From: Tenacibaculum soleae
GTDB lineage: Bacteria; Bacteroidota; Bacteroidia; Flavobacteriales; Flavobacteriaceae
Assembly: GCF_001693415.1 (NCBI RefSeq)
Contig: NZ_MAKX01000024.1
Coordinates: forward strand, 1-64,000
Length of the DNA: 64,000 nt
Direction of reading: 5' to 3'
Made by a program: the position numbers and the translations under genes. Below are positions 18,134 to 26,377 of this stretch, piece after piece (position 1 is the first letter of the stretch; each line of letters begins with the position of its first letter). The notes under the pieces are model-generated. The model searched no databases and was not told where the DNA came from. It saw only the letters and a program-made list of their open reading frames with translations.

Positions 18134-19021
18134 TTAAGAAAACATCTTCGCTACTTTTTCAGCTTTTCTACTTTCACTATAATCGTAAAAACCTTCGCCA
18201 GATTTTACTCCTAATTTGCCAGCGTTAACCATATTAACTAATAACGGACAAGGCGCGTATTTAGGATTTTTAAATCCGTCGTTCATTACATTTAAAATAG
18301 ATAAACAAACATCTAAACCAATAAAATCAGCTAATTGTAAAGGTCCCATTGGGTGAGCCATTCCTAATTTCATTACTGTGTCAATTTCGGCAACACCTGC
18401 AACTCCGTTGTATAATGTTTCAACAGATTCGTTAATCATTGGCATTAAAATACGGTTTGCTACAAAACCAGGATAATCATTAACTTCTACAGGAATTTTA
18501 TTGATTTTTTTAGTTAAATCAACCGTAAAGTTCATTACCTCATCCGTAGTATTATACCCTCTAATAATTTCAACCAATTTCATAATTGGCACTGGGTTCA
18601 TAAAGTGCATTCCAATTACTTTTTCAGGTCTGTTTGTAACAGCGGCTATTTGTGTAATAGAAATAGAAGATGTGTTGGTTGCTAAAATGGTTTCTTCAGG
18701 GCAAACAGCGTCTAAATCTTTAAATATTTTTAATTTTAAATCGACATTTTCAGTAGCAGCTTCAACAACTAAACTAGCATATTGCACGCCTTCTTTTATA
18801 GAGGTATGTGTTGAAATATTGCCTAAAGTTGTATTTTTATCTTCTTCAGATATTTTATCTTTAGCAACCATTCTATCCAAATTTTTGGTAATAGTGGCTA
18901 AACCTTTATCTAAAGCAGCTTGCGATATATCAATAAGTTGTACATTGTATCCAAATTGAGCAAAAGTATGCGCAATTCCGTTCCCCATAGTTCCTGCTCC
19001 AATTACAGCGATATTTTTCAT
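18134..19021 (-). CDS. 3-hydroxybutyryl-CoA (3-hydroxyacyl-CoA) dehydrogenase
   Basis: A 295-residue NAD-dependent dehydrogenase of fatty-acid or butyrate metabolism. The N-terminal Rossmann motif is GAGTMGNGIAHTFAQFG, with the acid VQLID that selects NAD. The catalytic region has SSISITQIAA and HFMNPVPIMKLVEII (His of the catalytic pair), and the C-terminal dimer domain begins NDYPGFVANRILMP and includes MGPLQLADFIGLD. The protein is a stand-alone dehydrogenase with no fused hydratase. It lies 18 bp after the oxidoreductase gene, so the two may be co-transcribed. Confidence 0.93.
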   Translation of the reverse strand: MKNIAVIGAGTMGNGIAHTFAQFGYNVQLIDISQAALDKGLATITKNLDRMVAKDKISEEDKNTTLGNISTHTSIKEGVQYASLVVEAATENVDLKLKIFKDLDAVCPEETILATNTSSISITQIAAVTNRPEKVIGMHFMNPVPIMKLVEIIRGYNTTDEVMNFTVDLTKKINKIPVEVNDYPGFVANRILMPMINESVETLYNGVAGVAEIDTVMKLGMAHPMGPLQLADFIGLDVCLSILNVMNDGFKNPKYAPCPLLVNMVNAGKLGVKSGEGFYDYSESRKAEKVAKMFS

Positions 19022-19039
19022 GTTATTTGTGGTGTTATA

Positions 19040-20005
19040 TTATTTTTTAAAGCAATCGATAATTAAGTGAGCTACACGTAACGCTTCTGTACCTTGGCTT
19101 AATGATACGATTGGTGTGGTATTATTATTTATTGCATCTGCAAATGATTCTAATTCATCTAAAATAGCATTGTTTTCAACTACCTGAGGGTTATCAAAGT
19201 AAATTTGCTTTTTAACACCTTCAGCATTTTGTAATATCATTGCAAATTCATCAGGGTTTTCAGGAACGTCTTTCATTTTAACAACTTCAGATTTTTTTTC
19301 TAAAAAATCAACAGAGATGTAAGCATCCTTTTGAAAAAAGCGACTTTTACGCATATTTTTCATTGAAATTCTACTTGAAGTTAAGTTTGCAACACAACCG
19401 TTTTCAAATTCAATACGAGCATTGGCTATATCTGGTGTGTCAGAAATAACAGAAACTCCGCTTGCATGCACATTTTTTACTTTTGATTTTACGACGGATA
19501 AAATAATATCAATATCATGAATCATTAAATCTAAAACTACAGGTACATCAGTCCCTCTAGGGTTAAATTCAGCCAATCGATGTGTTTCAATAAACATTGG
19601 CGTATCAATCATATCTTTTACAGCTGTAAAAGCAGGATTAAAGCGTTCTACATGACCAACTTGTCCGCGAATGTGGTTTTGACTTGCTAAAGTTCTAATT
19701 CCTTCAGCTTCTTGCAAGGTGTTGGTAATTGGTTTTTCAATAAAAATATGCTTTCCTTTTTCTATAGCTTGTTTCGCACAATCAAAATGAGATAAAGTAG
19801 GAGTAACAATATCAACAACGTCAACAGCGTTTATTAATTCATCAATAGAGTTAAATAGTTTGTAGCCAAATTCATTGGCTACTTTTTGTGCGTTTTCGGT
19901 AAAAGGATCATAAAACCCTACCAGTTCATATTTTTTTGATTGTTGTAACAAACGTAAATGAATTTTACCTAAATGACCTGCGCCTAAAACTCCAGCTTTT
20001 AACAT
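19040..20005 (-). CDS. Gfo/Idh/MocA family oxidoreductase
   Basis: An NAD(P)-dependent oxidoreductase of about 321 residues. The start is placed at the ATG at 20005 (MLKAGVLGAGHLGKIHLRLL), because the Rossmann motif normally begins within a few residues of the N-terminus; the ATG at 20029 would add eight residues. The catalytic EKP motif appears as IFIEKPITN at about residue 95, and the C-terminal domain has DLMIHDIDIILSV, with the His-Asp pair typical of the family. Substrate unknown; sugars, inositols or biliverdin are used by relatives. A -7-like box occurs at 20128-20121. Confidence 0.88.
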   Translation of the reverse strand: MLKAGVLGAGHLGKIHLRLLQQSKKYELVGFYDPFTENAQKVANEFGYKLFNSIDELINAVDVVDIVTPTLSHFDCAKQAIEKGKHIFIEKPITNTLQEAEGIRTLASQNHIRGQVGHVERFNPAFTAVKDMIDTPMFIETHRLAEFNPRGTDVPVVLDLMIHDIDIILSVVKSKVKNVHASGVSVISDTPDIANARIEFENGCVANLTSSRISMKNMRKSRFFQKDAYISVDFLEKKSEVVKMKDVPENPDEFAMILQNAEGVKKQIYFDNPQVVENNAILDELESFADAINNNTTPIVSLSQGTEALRVAHLIIDCFKK

Positions 20006-20120
20006 AGTATATTTGAATTTATTTATCATTTTTATATAAAGAGTATCAAAAAATAATCTTTAAATAATCCTGTTTTTAATCGATTTAGCCATTCTTTTTT
20101 AGTTAGAAAAGCAATGCTAA

Positions 20121-20128
20121 CAAAGATA
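20121..20128 (-). promoter_or_regulatory. -7-like box for the Gfo/Idh/MocA gene
   Basis: Minus strand reads TATCTTTG, matching TAnnTTTG; no clear -33 TTG at the usual distance, so support is partial. Confidence 0.35.
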
Positions 20129-20150
20129 CAATTTTATACAGATTTATTAC

Positions 20151-20158
20151 TACTTTTG
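20151..20158 (+). promoter_or_regulatory. -7-like box for pcm
   Basis: TACTTTTG matches TAnnTTTG and lies 22 bp before the GTG start of pcm, divergent from the box at 20128-20121. No clear -33 element. Confidence 0.4.
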
Positions 20159-20180
20159 ATTTACCGAAATTTTATTATTT

Positions 20181-20822
20181 GTGATAGATACTACCAAACA
20201 CCAAGGACTTAGAAATCAATTAGCTGCTGTTTTACAAGCTAAGGGTATTGTTGATAATAACGTGTTAAATGCGATACGTAAAATACCAAGACATTTGTTT
20301 ATTGATAGTAGTTTTGAAGCACATGCATATCAAGACAAAGCGTTTCCTATTGCTGCTGAACAAACAATTTCTCATCCGTACACGGTAGCTTTTCAATCTC
20401 AGGTTTTAGAAGTTAAACATGGAGATAAAGTATTAGAAATAGGAACAGGGTCAGGATATCAAACCGCAGTTTTATTAGAACTAAAAGCAGAAGTATATTC
20501 TATAGAAAGACAGCATGAACTGTTTAAAAAAACTTCACGATTTTTACCTAAAATAGGGTATAGGCCTAAGCGATTTATTTTTGGAGATGGCTATAAAGGG
20601 TTGCCAGAAGAAGCGCCTTTTGATAAAATTATAGTTACAGCAGGTGCGCCTTTTGTGCCTAAAGCGTTATTGGGTCAAATAAAAATAGGTGGAATATTAC
20701 TTATTCCGGTAGGAGATAAAGAACAAATAATGACATTATTTATTAGAAAATCGCCAAAAGAGTTTGAAAAACACGAATTGGGTGATTTTAAATTTGTACC
20801 AATGTTAGAGAAGAAAAACTAA
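20181..20822 (+). CDS. pcm: Protein-L-isoaspartate O-methyltransferase
   Basis: A 213-residue SAM-dependent enzyme that repairs isoaspartyl residues in aged proteins. The start is GTG at 20181. Motifs in order: IPRHLFIDSSFEAHAYQDKA, then the Pcm block QTISHPYTVAFQSQ, the SAM motif VLEIGTGSGYQTAVL at about residues 78-92, the acid YSIERQ, and DKIIVTAGAPFVPKALL near the C-terminus. Length matches the family. The gene is a single unit closed by a bidirectional hairpin. Confidence 0.95.
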   Translation: MIDTTKHQGLRNQLAAVLQAKGIVDNNVLNAIRKIPRHLFIDSSFEAHAYQDKAFPIAAEQTISHPYTVAFQSQVLEVKHGDKVLEIGTGSGYQTAVLLELKAEVYSIERQHELFKKTSRFLPKIGYRPKRFIFGDGYKGLPEEAPFDKIIVTAGAPFVPKALLGQIKIGGILLIPVGDKEQIMTLFIRKSPKEFEKHELGDFKFVPMLEKKN

Positions 20823-20823
20823 A

Positions 20824-20847
20824 AAATCCGCTTGAGAAAGCGGATTT
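20824..20847. terminator. Bidirectional terminator between pcm and small lipoprotein gene
   Basis: AAATCCGCTT and AAGCGGATTT form a perfect 10-bp stem with loop GAGA, flanked by A and T runs. Confidence 0.85.
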
Positions 20848-20875
20848 ATTGAATTTGAATAAAAGAAACATCAAT

Positions 20876-21037
20876 TTATTCAGCAATCACAGTTGCATCA
20901 GCAACAACAATTTCTGATTGATGTTGGTTTTGTTTTGTTTGGTCAGTTTTTGATAAACCACAAGGTGCTGTACTTCCACAAGAAGAAAAACCTATTAAAC
21001 TAACAACACAAATTGCAATAAATACTACTTTTTTCAT
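20876..21037 (-). CDS. Short lipoprotein, 53 residues
   Basis: A small open frame from ATG at 21037 to TAA at 20876. The N-terminus MKKVVFIAICVVSLIGFSSC is a lipoprotein signal with lipobox FSSC (Cys20), and the mature peptide is only 33 residues, with a second Cys (GSTAPCGLSK), a Gln-rich middle and a short acidic hydrophobic tail (EIVVADATVIAE). It is far below usual length cut-offs, but the clear signal, lipobox, and a terminator just after the stop support a real gene. Its function is unknown. It lies 18 bp after the substrate-binding-like gene and might be the last gene of that operon. Confidence 0.7.
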   Translation of the reverse strand: MKKVVFIAICVVSLIGFSSCGSTAPCGLSKTDQTKQNQHQSEIVVADATVIAE

Positions 21038-21055
21038 TTTTTTGGTTTTAAAAAA

Positions 21056-21916
21056 TCAAATATACATATTTCTAATTAATTCATTAGAGTCTTTCTTCGA
21101 ATCAATAACGTTAAACCCTATCATTTTATTTTGTATGGTAGTGATTAATTTTTCGTTTACTGGCTCTCCATCATTCCATTCGGTAATAGATAGCCATTCT
21201 TGAATATCTTCTAGTTGTTGTTCGTATCTGACTGCTAGTGTTTTATCAATATTATCAATGTTTTTAAAATCGCTTGTACAGTTGTTAACGATGTCTAAAA
21301 CTTTTTTAACTTCATCAAAATTATTTTCTAATATTTCATTGCGTACCGCAACCACAAAACATGGCCAAGGAGTAGGGCAGTCACCTAAACGTCTAAAAGT
21401 ATTATTATCAACTAAAGGTTTGGTGGTAAAATGTTCCCACATAAAATAATCAGCTTCATCGTTAGTTAATGCGTCTATACCTCCTTGAAGATCACCAACA
21501 ACTTTAAATTTTAAATTATTGATATTCCATCCGTTATTATGTGCATTTACAATTGCCATTAAATGTGACCCAGAGCCAAAACGGCTTATAGCAACAGTAG
21601 CATTTTCTAAATCTTCAATTTTTTTAAATTTAGATTTAGCACTTACATGAATTCCCCATATCAAAGGACTTTTTACAAAGGTTTGTGTTATTTTAGAAGG
21701 ATTTCCATTAATAATATCTTTAATAATTCCTTCGGTTAAGACAATAGCAATATCAACTTCTCCAGCTCGTAAAGCTTTACACATTTGACCAGTACCACCA
21801 GGGTAGTCTTGCCAACGTAAGTTAATGTTCTGATTGGTAAATTCTTTATTTTTTAATGTGATGTACCAAGGATAATTAAAATGTTCTGGTACACCACCAA
21901 TTTTTAAGTTTAACAT
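21056..21916 (-). CDS. Substrate-binding-protein-like protein without signal peptide
   Basis: A 286-residue protein with the periplasmic-binding-protein type II fold of the NMT1/THI5/SsuA kind: LKIGGVPEHFNYPW at the start, the ligand-loop LRAGEVDIAIVLTEGIIKDI, then VKSPLIWGIHVSAKSKFKKIEDL, ISRFGSGSHLMAI, and VVGDLQGGIDALTNDEADYFMWE. These are the places where such proteins grip a small molecule. There is no signal peptide or lipobox and no ABC permease or ATPase nearby, so it is probably cytoplasmic, either a sensor or an enzyme as in THI5-like or menaquinone MqnA/MqnD proteins. It starts directly after the nucleoside phosphorylase gene, which hints at a nucleoside-related ligand. Confidence 0.82.
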   Translation of the reverse strand: MLNLKIGGVPEHFNYPWYITLKNKEFTNQNINLRWQDYPGGTGQMCKALRAGEVDIAIVLTEGIIKDIINGNPSKITQTFVKSPLIWGIHVSAKSKFKKIEDLENATVAISRFGSGSHLMAIVNAHNNGWNINNLKFKVVGDLQGGIDALTNDEADYFMWEHFTTKPLVDNNTFRRLGDCPTPWPCFVVAVRNEILENNFDEVKKVLDIVNNCTSDFKNIDNIDKTLAVRYEQQLEDIQEWLSITEWNDGEPVNEKLITTIQNKMIGFNVIDSKKDSNELIRNMYI

Positions 21917-22786
21917 TTACTCAACTAATTTATTTAATGTATATGAAATTAAATCAGCAACTACTTTGCTAGGGTTTTCACTAAAAGTACCGTTTGCTCT
22001 ATTGGCAATTATAGCGTTCATAGAAGCGGCATTGTGTCCTAATAGTTTTGATAAACCATAAATTGCAGAAGTTTCCATTTCTAAATTGGTGATTTTATTT
22101 TCTTTATAACTAAAAGAATCTATTTTGTTGTTTAAGTTGCTGTCTTGCAAAGCCAAACGTAATACTCTTCCTTGCGGACCGTAAAAACCTCCAGCGGTAG
22201 CTGTGATTCCTTTAAAAACAACATCAGACATTAATTTGTTCTCCAATTTTTTTCCATTAGAAACAACAATTGGGTAGGCTTTTTTAGCACTCCAATTAGT
22301 ATGTGCTATAAAAGCTTGTTCAATTTCAGGGTGCTCAATTTCTTCTGTTTGATATGATAATAACATTCCGTTTAAATCAATAGCATGTGAACTTAGCAAA
22401 AAGCTATCTACTGGAATGTCAGCCTGTAACGATCCTGAGGTTCCAATACGAGTAATATTTAATTGGGTATGTGTTTCTTTTACTTGACGTGTTTGTAAAT
22501 TGATGTTAACCAAAGCGTCTAATTCATTTAAAACAATATCAATATTATCGGGTCCAATTCCGGTAGAAATAACAGTTAAACGTTTTCCTTTATAAGTTCC
22601 AGTAGCGGTTTTAAATTCACGTTTTTGAGTTGTAAATTCAATATTGTCAAAATGTTGGGTAACTTTATCTACACGGTATTGATCGCCAACAAAAATAATA
22701 TCGGTAGCAATATGTTCTGGTCTTAAATTTAAATGGTAAATACTTCCATCGGGGTTTAAGATAAGCTCAGAATGTTCAATGTTCAT
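21917..22786 (-). CDS. Nucleoside phosphorylase (PNP/UDP family)
   Basis: A 289-residue phosphorylase of the PNP_UDP_1 family, which splits nucleosides with phosphate into base and ribose 1-phosphate. The family patterns are ISTGIGPDNIDIVLNELDAL (phosphate-binding region), ITRIGTSGSLQADIPVDSFL and, near the C-terminus, NLEMETSAIYGLSKLLGH, whose Glu-Met-Glu binds the ribose. It is nearest to the uridine phosphorylase branch, but base preference cannot be told from sequence. It is the middle gene of a tight run: it abuts both the DUF1835 gene and the substrate-binding-like gene with no spacer. Confidence 0.9.
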   Translation of the reverse strand: MNIEHSELILNPDGSIYHLNLRPEHIATDIIFVGDQYRVDKVTQHFDNIEFTTQKREFKTATGTYKGKRLTVISTGIGPDNIDIVLNELDALVNINLQTRQVKETHTQLNITRIGTSGSLQADIPVDSFLLSSHAIDLNGMLLSYQTEEIEHPEIEQAFIAHTNWSAKKAYPIVVSNGKKLENKLMSDVVFKGITATAGGFYGPQGRVLRLALQDSNLNNKIDSFSYKENKITNLEMETSAIYGLSKLLGHNAASMNAIIANRANGTFSENPSKVVADLISYTLNKLVE

Positions 22787-23731
22787 TTATGATGTAATTT
22801 TTAGCAGCTTATTTGTAGTGTTTACATATAAGTAGCTGTATTTTTTCGCCCCGCCAAGATACGAAAAATCAGAACGGATTTTACCATAATAATTTGTTTG
22901 TTGGTGTAACACTTGTTTTCCTATTCTGCTTAATTTAACAGGGGTAAGAGAAGTAAACATTTTTTTAAGTTGCTCTACTTTATTAAGGTATTGAGAGTCA
23001 CTAAACCCGTAATTTTTTTGATTACTTAATAGGTTGGTAATGAGTTGGTTTTTGTTGTTAAATTGGTTGTTTTTAACAGTTTTTAAAATGTTGTTTTCTA
23101 TATGGTTTAATCCATTTTCAATAGAAGGAAAACGTAATAAGTGATGTTTTATAGCTTCTTCTAAGTACTTAAAGGTTGTGTTTGTAGGTAATTTGTAGGC
23201 GTTTTCTATTTGTAATGGACTTTCAGAACAATATAATTGCCACATATAATCCGCATATTCAATATCATCTTTGGTTAAGGTAATTTTGTTAGCGTAGTGT
23301 TCTTTTAATTGTTGGTCAGAAAGCTCACCTAAACCAACTAATTTGTCTTGATTTTCAATTTTACCGCTACAGACTAATGATATTTGGCGCCCTTGTCTAT
23401 AACGTTTTAACCAACTAATTATCGCAAGCATGTTTATTTGACAAAACAAATCGTACTCAAACCATAATATAATTTCATCCTGTGCTTTTTCATTACAAAG
23501 GTTACGATATTCTTTTACAGTATAATCTATAAATTTTTGCTTAGAAATTTTATAGGAAGATTTTAAAAAGTCGAAACGTGTTCTCCAAAAAAATTCACTA
23601 CCAACATCGGCAGTAGTTTTACCTTCACATAGCATTTCTCGCCAGGTAATTATTTTACCATCAAGGTTTAATTTTTGAAGTTTTTTGGTTGTTACATCTC
23701 CGTTTGTAATATGCAATTTAGGGGAAATCAT
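22787..23731 (-). CDS. DUF1835 domain protein
   Basis: A 314-residue cytoplasmic protein. The N-terminal third carries the DUF1835 signature: LHITNGDVTTKKLQKL followed by GKIITWREMLCEGKTTADV and later EIILWFEYDLFCQINML. The C-terminal half (FLEEAIKHHLLRFPSIENGL) has a winged-helix look of the DUF3658 type. The biochemical role is not known. It is the first gene of the operon with the nucleoside phosphorylase and the substrate-binding-like protein, which abut with no intergenic bases. Confidence 0.85.
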   Translation of the reverse strand: MISPKLHITNGDVTTKKLQKLNLDGKIITWREMLCEGKTTADVGSEFFWRTRFDFLKSSYKISKQKFIDYTVKEYRNLCNEKAQDEIILWFEYDLFCQINMLAIISWLKRYRQGRQISLVCSGKIENQDKLVGLGELSDQQLKEHYANKITLTKDDIEYADYMWQLYCSESPLQIENAYKLPTNTTFKYLEEAIKHHLLRFPSIENGLNHIENNILKTVKNNQFNNKNQLITNLLSNQKNYGFSDSQYLNKVEQLKKMFTSLTPVKLSRIGKQVLHQQTNYYGKIRSDFSYLGGAKKYSYLYVNTTNKLLKITS

Positions 23732-23837
23732 ATTTAAAGGAATTTAATTAAGTTTGATTTTTATACATACTAAACGTTGTTTTTTTTACGTTATTATTAA
23801 TTAGTTCTTTTTTTTATTATTTTTTATAATATAAAAA

Positions 23838-23873
23838 ACAAAGCGTAAAGAAGAAGTATTCTTTACGCTTTGT
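23838..23873 (-). terminator. Terminator after the SUI1 gene
   Basis: ACAAAGCGTAAAGAA and TTCTTTACGCTTTGT form a perfect 15-bp stem; on the minus strand it is followed by a T run (23837-23833) and starts 6 bp beyond the SUI1 stop. Confidence 0.9.
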
Positions 23874-23878
23874 TATTG

Positions 23879-24202
23879 TTAGCCTCCAACACGTTTTACG
23901 TTGAATCCTTTATTTTTTAAAATTTCCATTATTTTGTCACGATAATCTCCTTGAATAATTATTTTATCATCTTTAAAACTACCACCAACACTTAATGTTG
24001 TTTTTATTTCTTTCGCTAATTTTTTAAAATCTTTTGTAGCTCCATTATAACCATCTAAAATTGTGATGGGTTTTCCTTTTCGTTTTTCATATTTACAAAG
24101 TATAGGATCATCTTGTAACCAAATTTCTGATTTTGGTTTTTCCGCTACTTTAGTTTCTTTATGATCTGGAAATAAGTTTTTTAATTGATCGTGTAAATCC
24201 AT
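23879..24202 (-). CDS. SUI1/YciH family translation factor
   Basis: A 107-residue protein with the SUI1 (eIF1-like) domain: KRKGKPITILDGYNG, FKKLAKEIKTTLSVGGSFKD, KIIIQGDYRDKIMEILKNKG. Bacterial members (YciH) discriminate against wrong initiation complexes, although the role in Bacteroidota is not established. The N-terminal 35 residues are a charged tail. It starts 2 bp after the oxygenase gene, so both are probably on one message that ends in the 15-bp hairpin. Confidence 0.9.
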   Translation of the reverse strand: MDLHDQLKNLFPDHKETKVAEKPKSEIWLQDDPILCKYEKRKGKPITILDGYNGATKDFKKLAKEIKTTLSVGGSFKDDKIIIQGDYRDKIMEILKNKGFNVKRVGG

Positions 24203-24204
24203 TT

Positions 24205-25152
24205 TTATTTTTTTAAACCTAATTCACGTAAACGCTCATCTAAAAACTCACCAGCCGTAATGTCTTCAAATTGTTTAGGGTTGTTTTCATCGATACAATT
24301 TTCTAACACGTCTAATTTCATATCTGAAACAGGGTGCATGAAAAAAGGAATTGAATAACGTGAAGTTCCCCAAGATTCTTTTGGAGGATTGGTAACTCTA
24401 TGTATGGTAGACTTTAATTTGTTATTACTATGACGCGACAACATATCACCTACATTAATCATCAATTCATCAGGTTGTGCAACAGCGTCAATCCAATCAC
24501 CATTGTGGTTTTGAACTTGTAGTCCTTTTCCTTGTGCTCCCATTAATAAGGTAATTAAATTGATATCACCATGAGCAGCCGCTCTTTCGGCTCCTTTTGG
24601 TTCTGTTAAAATAGGAGGATAGTGAATAGGACGTAAAATACTGTTTCCGTTTTTTATATAATTGTCAAAATAAGCTTCTTCTAAACCTAAATGTAGTGCT
24701 AATGAACGTAATACGTATTTTGCTGTTTTTTCTAACATTTGATAGGTTTGTTTACCTACTTTATTAAAGTTAGCAAGCTCATTAACAGTAACGTTTTCAG
24801 GATATTCGTTTGCGTATTTAGAGTCAGCATCTACATATTGACCAAAATGCCAAAATTCTTTTAAGTCCCCTTCTTTTTTTCCTTTAGCACTTTCTTTACC
24901 AAATGATACATAACCTCGTTGTCCTCCAATTCCAGGGATTTCGTATTTTTCTTTTATGTTAGTAGGTAAATCAAAAAAGTTTTTAATTTCGGTATATAAA
25001 TTATCAACTAATTCATCATCTAAAAAGTGCCCTTTTAAAGCTACAAATCCGATATTCTCATAAGCGTCACCAATTTCATTGATGAATTTTTGTTTTCTAT
25101 TTTTATCATCAGATAAAAAATCTGCTAAATTTACGCTTGGAATTTTATTCAT
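24205..25152 (-). CDS. Isopenicillin N synthase-like 2-oxoglutarate/Fe(II) oxygenase
   Basis: A 315-residue non-haem iron oxygenase. The N-terminal DIOX_N region begins IPSVNLADFLSDD, and the iron site is HGDINLITLLMG (HxD) at about residue 196 with the distal His in STIHRVTNP at about 250; RYSIPFFMHP holds the Arg that binds 2-oxoglutarate. Together this is the plan of the IPNS/2OG family. The substrate is unknown; the two-gene linkage with the SUI1 factor is common in relatives but does not explain it. Confidence 0.9.
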   Translation of the reverse strand: MNKIPSVNLADFLSDDKNRKQKFINEIGDAYENIGFVALKGHFLDDELVDNLYTEIKNFFDLPTNIKEKYEIPGIGGQRGYVSFGKESAKGKKEGDLKEFWHFGQYVDADSKYANEYPENVTVNELANFNKVGKQTYQMLEKTAKYVLRSLALHLGLEEAYFDNYIKNGNSILRPIHYPPILTEPKGAERAAAHGDINLITLLMGAQGKGLQVQNHNGDWIDAVAQPDELMINVGDMLSRHSNNKLKSTIHRVTNPPKESWGTSRYSIPFFMHPVSDMKLDVLENCIDENNPKQFEDITAGEFLDERLRELGLKK

Positions 25153-25212
25153 TGTTAATAAGTTTAATTATTTAAAGTGTAAAGTTAGTGAAATCAACTG
25201 TAAGCTTTAAAA

Positions 25213-25911
25213 TTACTTATTAACAAATGGAATTAAGTACGAAATAGTGTAATTAAAACCAAAACCTGTATTGCTTTCAAAAACACGATTAAAACCAGGA
25301 GCGTATAAGGTTTTAAAGTTTTTTTGATCGTCTAGGCTTAGCATTATTTTATATGAAAAACCTGCGCTTAAAAAAAGGTTTTTAAATGTTTCTACTTTTA
25401 TACCTAGTTGAAATTCGGTCCAATGAGCGGTTAATCCGGTTTCAGTTAAAGGTGTTTGAGCTGTGTTTGAAGGAAAGTACGGCGTGCCAACATTGGTTTT
25501 ATAACTATTTAAAGTATGATCAAAAAGAGCAAAACCGTATCGCATCCCTATATAGATTTCGTTATTCATGTCTAACCAATTTTGATAGGCATTAAAGTTG
25601 GCTCCTAATCGGATAAAACTTCCTTTAGAGGTTGATGTAGTAAAATCTTCAAAAGTTTTTTCTTCCTCATACCCTAATTCGGTAGCGATATACCATTTTT
25701 TAGAAATACGATAATCACCAACTAACTCTAATCCACTATAACTTTTATCTACAATTGCTAAAACAGGCCTACTGATGTCAACTCCTAAACGAAGTCCATA
25801 TCCAGTTTTATAGGTTATGCTATCTTTTTTAGTTTGAGAGTTTTCTTTTTTTTGTGAGTATCCGATTGCACAAACAAATAATAAACAGATACTAATAATA
25901 TACTTGTACAT
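25213..25911 (-). CDS. DUF6048 family outer-membrane-barrel-like protein
   Basis: A protein of about 232 residues. I start it at the ATG at 25911 (MYKYIISICLLFVCAIGYSQ), which gives a clean signal peptide, rather than at the ATG at 25965, which would add 18 residues before it and lie deep in the upstream gene. The mature part is rich in alternating amphipathic strands with aromatic ends (GLRLGVDISRPVLAIVD, WYIATELGYEEEK, YIGMRYGFALFDHTL), and the C-terminus is YTISYLIPFVNK, like a small outer-membrane barrel. It overlaps the DUF6452 gene by 20 bp. Function unknown; the DUF6048-DUF6452-rlmD order is a recurring flavobacterial block. Confidence 0.83.
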   Translation of the reverse strand: MYKYIISICLLFVCAIGYSQKKENSQTKKDSITYKTGYGLRLGVDISRPVLAIVDKSYSGLELVGDYRISKKWYIATELGYEEEKTFEDFTTSTSKGSFIRLGANFNAYQNWLDMNNEIYIGMRYGFALFDHTLNSYKTNVGTPYFPSNTAQTPLTETGLTAHWTEFQLGIKVETFKNLFLSAGFSYKIMLSLDDQKNFKTLYAPGFNRVFESNTGFGFNYTISYLIPFVNK

Positions 25912-26371
25912 GCGCTTTTGTTTGATCGTTAATGTTTGAAATTGTTGAAGTAGATAAATTATCAATCCAGCTAGTATGTGTAATATCTATGTCATTAAAT
26001 ACAACTCTGTAACCACAAGATCGAGAAACATAATCGTCTTCAGTATTGTACTTTATAGTTAACGTAGCTGTTTTATTGTTGCTAGCTAAATTATCATCAG
26101 CATTCATTTTTAAAGTATAAACAGTTTCAGAGGCTAAACTATTTAAAGGTATTGCAATACTATCTGTAGTTATACTCGTAAAAAGACTATCTGTTTTACC
26201 TTGTGCAATCATAGAAAAGCGTTGTACTTTTTTTAATTCAAATACATCGTCTTTGTCATAAAAAGTTAGTATTAAACTAGGTGTTACAGGGTTTTGAACG
26301 CAAAAATCATCTCTTTCGCAAGATGAAAACCCAATTAAACTGATTAATAAGATAAATAAGTATTTTTTCAT
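25892..26371 (-). CDS. DUF6452 family lipoprotein
   Basis: A 159-residue lipoprotein with the lipobox FSSC (Cys18) after a short hydrophobic signal, followed by ERDDFC. The mature part is beta-rich with LILTFYDKDD, SITTDSIAIPLNS and a conserved SRSCGYRVVFNDI near the C-terminus, the two Cys perhaps disulfide-linked. Its role is unknown. It starts 6 bp after the rlmD stop and overlaps the DUF6048 gene by 20 bp, so the three form one operon. Confidence 0.83.
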   Translation of the reverse strand: MKKYLFILLISLIGFSSCERDDFCVQNPVTPSLILTFYDKDDVFELKKVQRFSMIAQGKTDSLFTSITTDSIAIPLNSLASETVYTLKMNADDNLASNNKTATLTIKYNTEDDYVSRSCGYRVVFNDIDITHTSWIDNLSTSTISNINDQTKAHVQVYY

Positions 26372-26377
26372 TTAATT

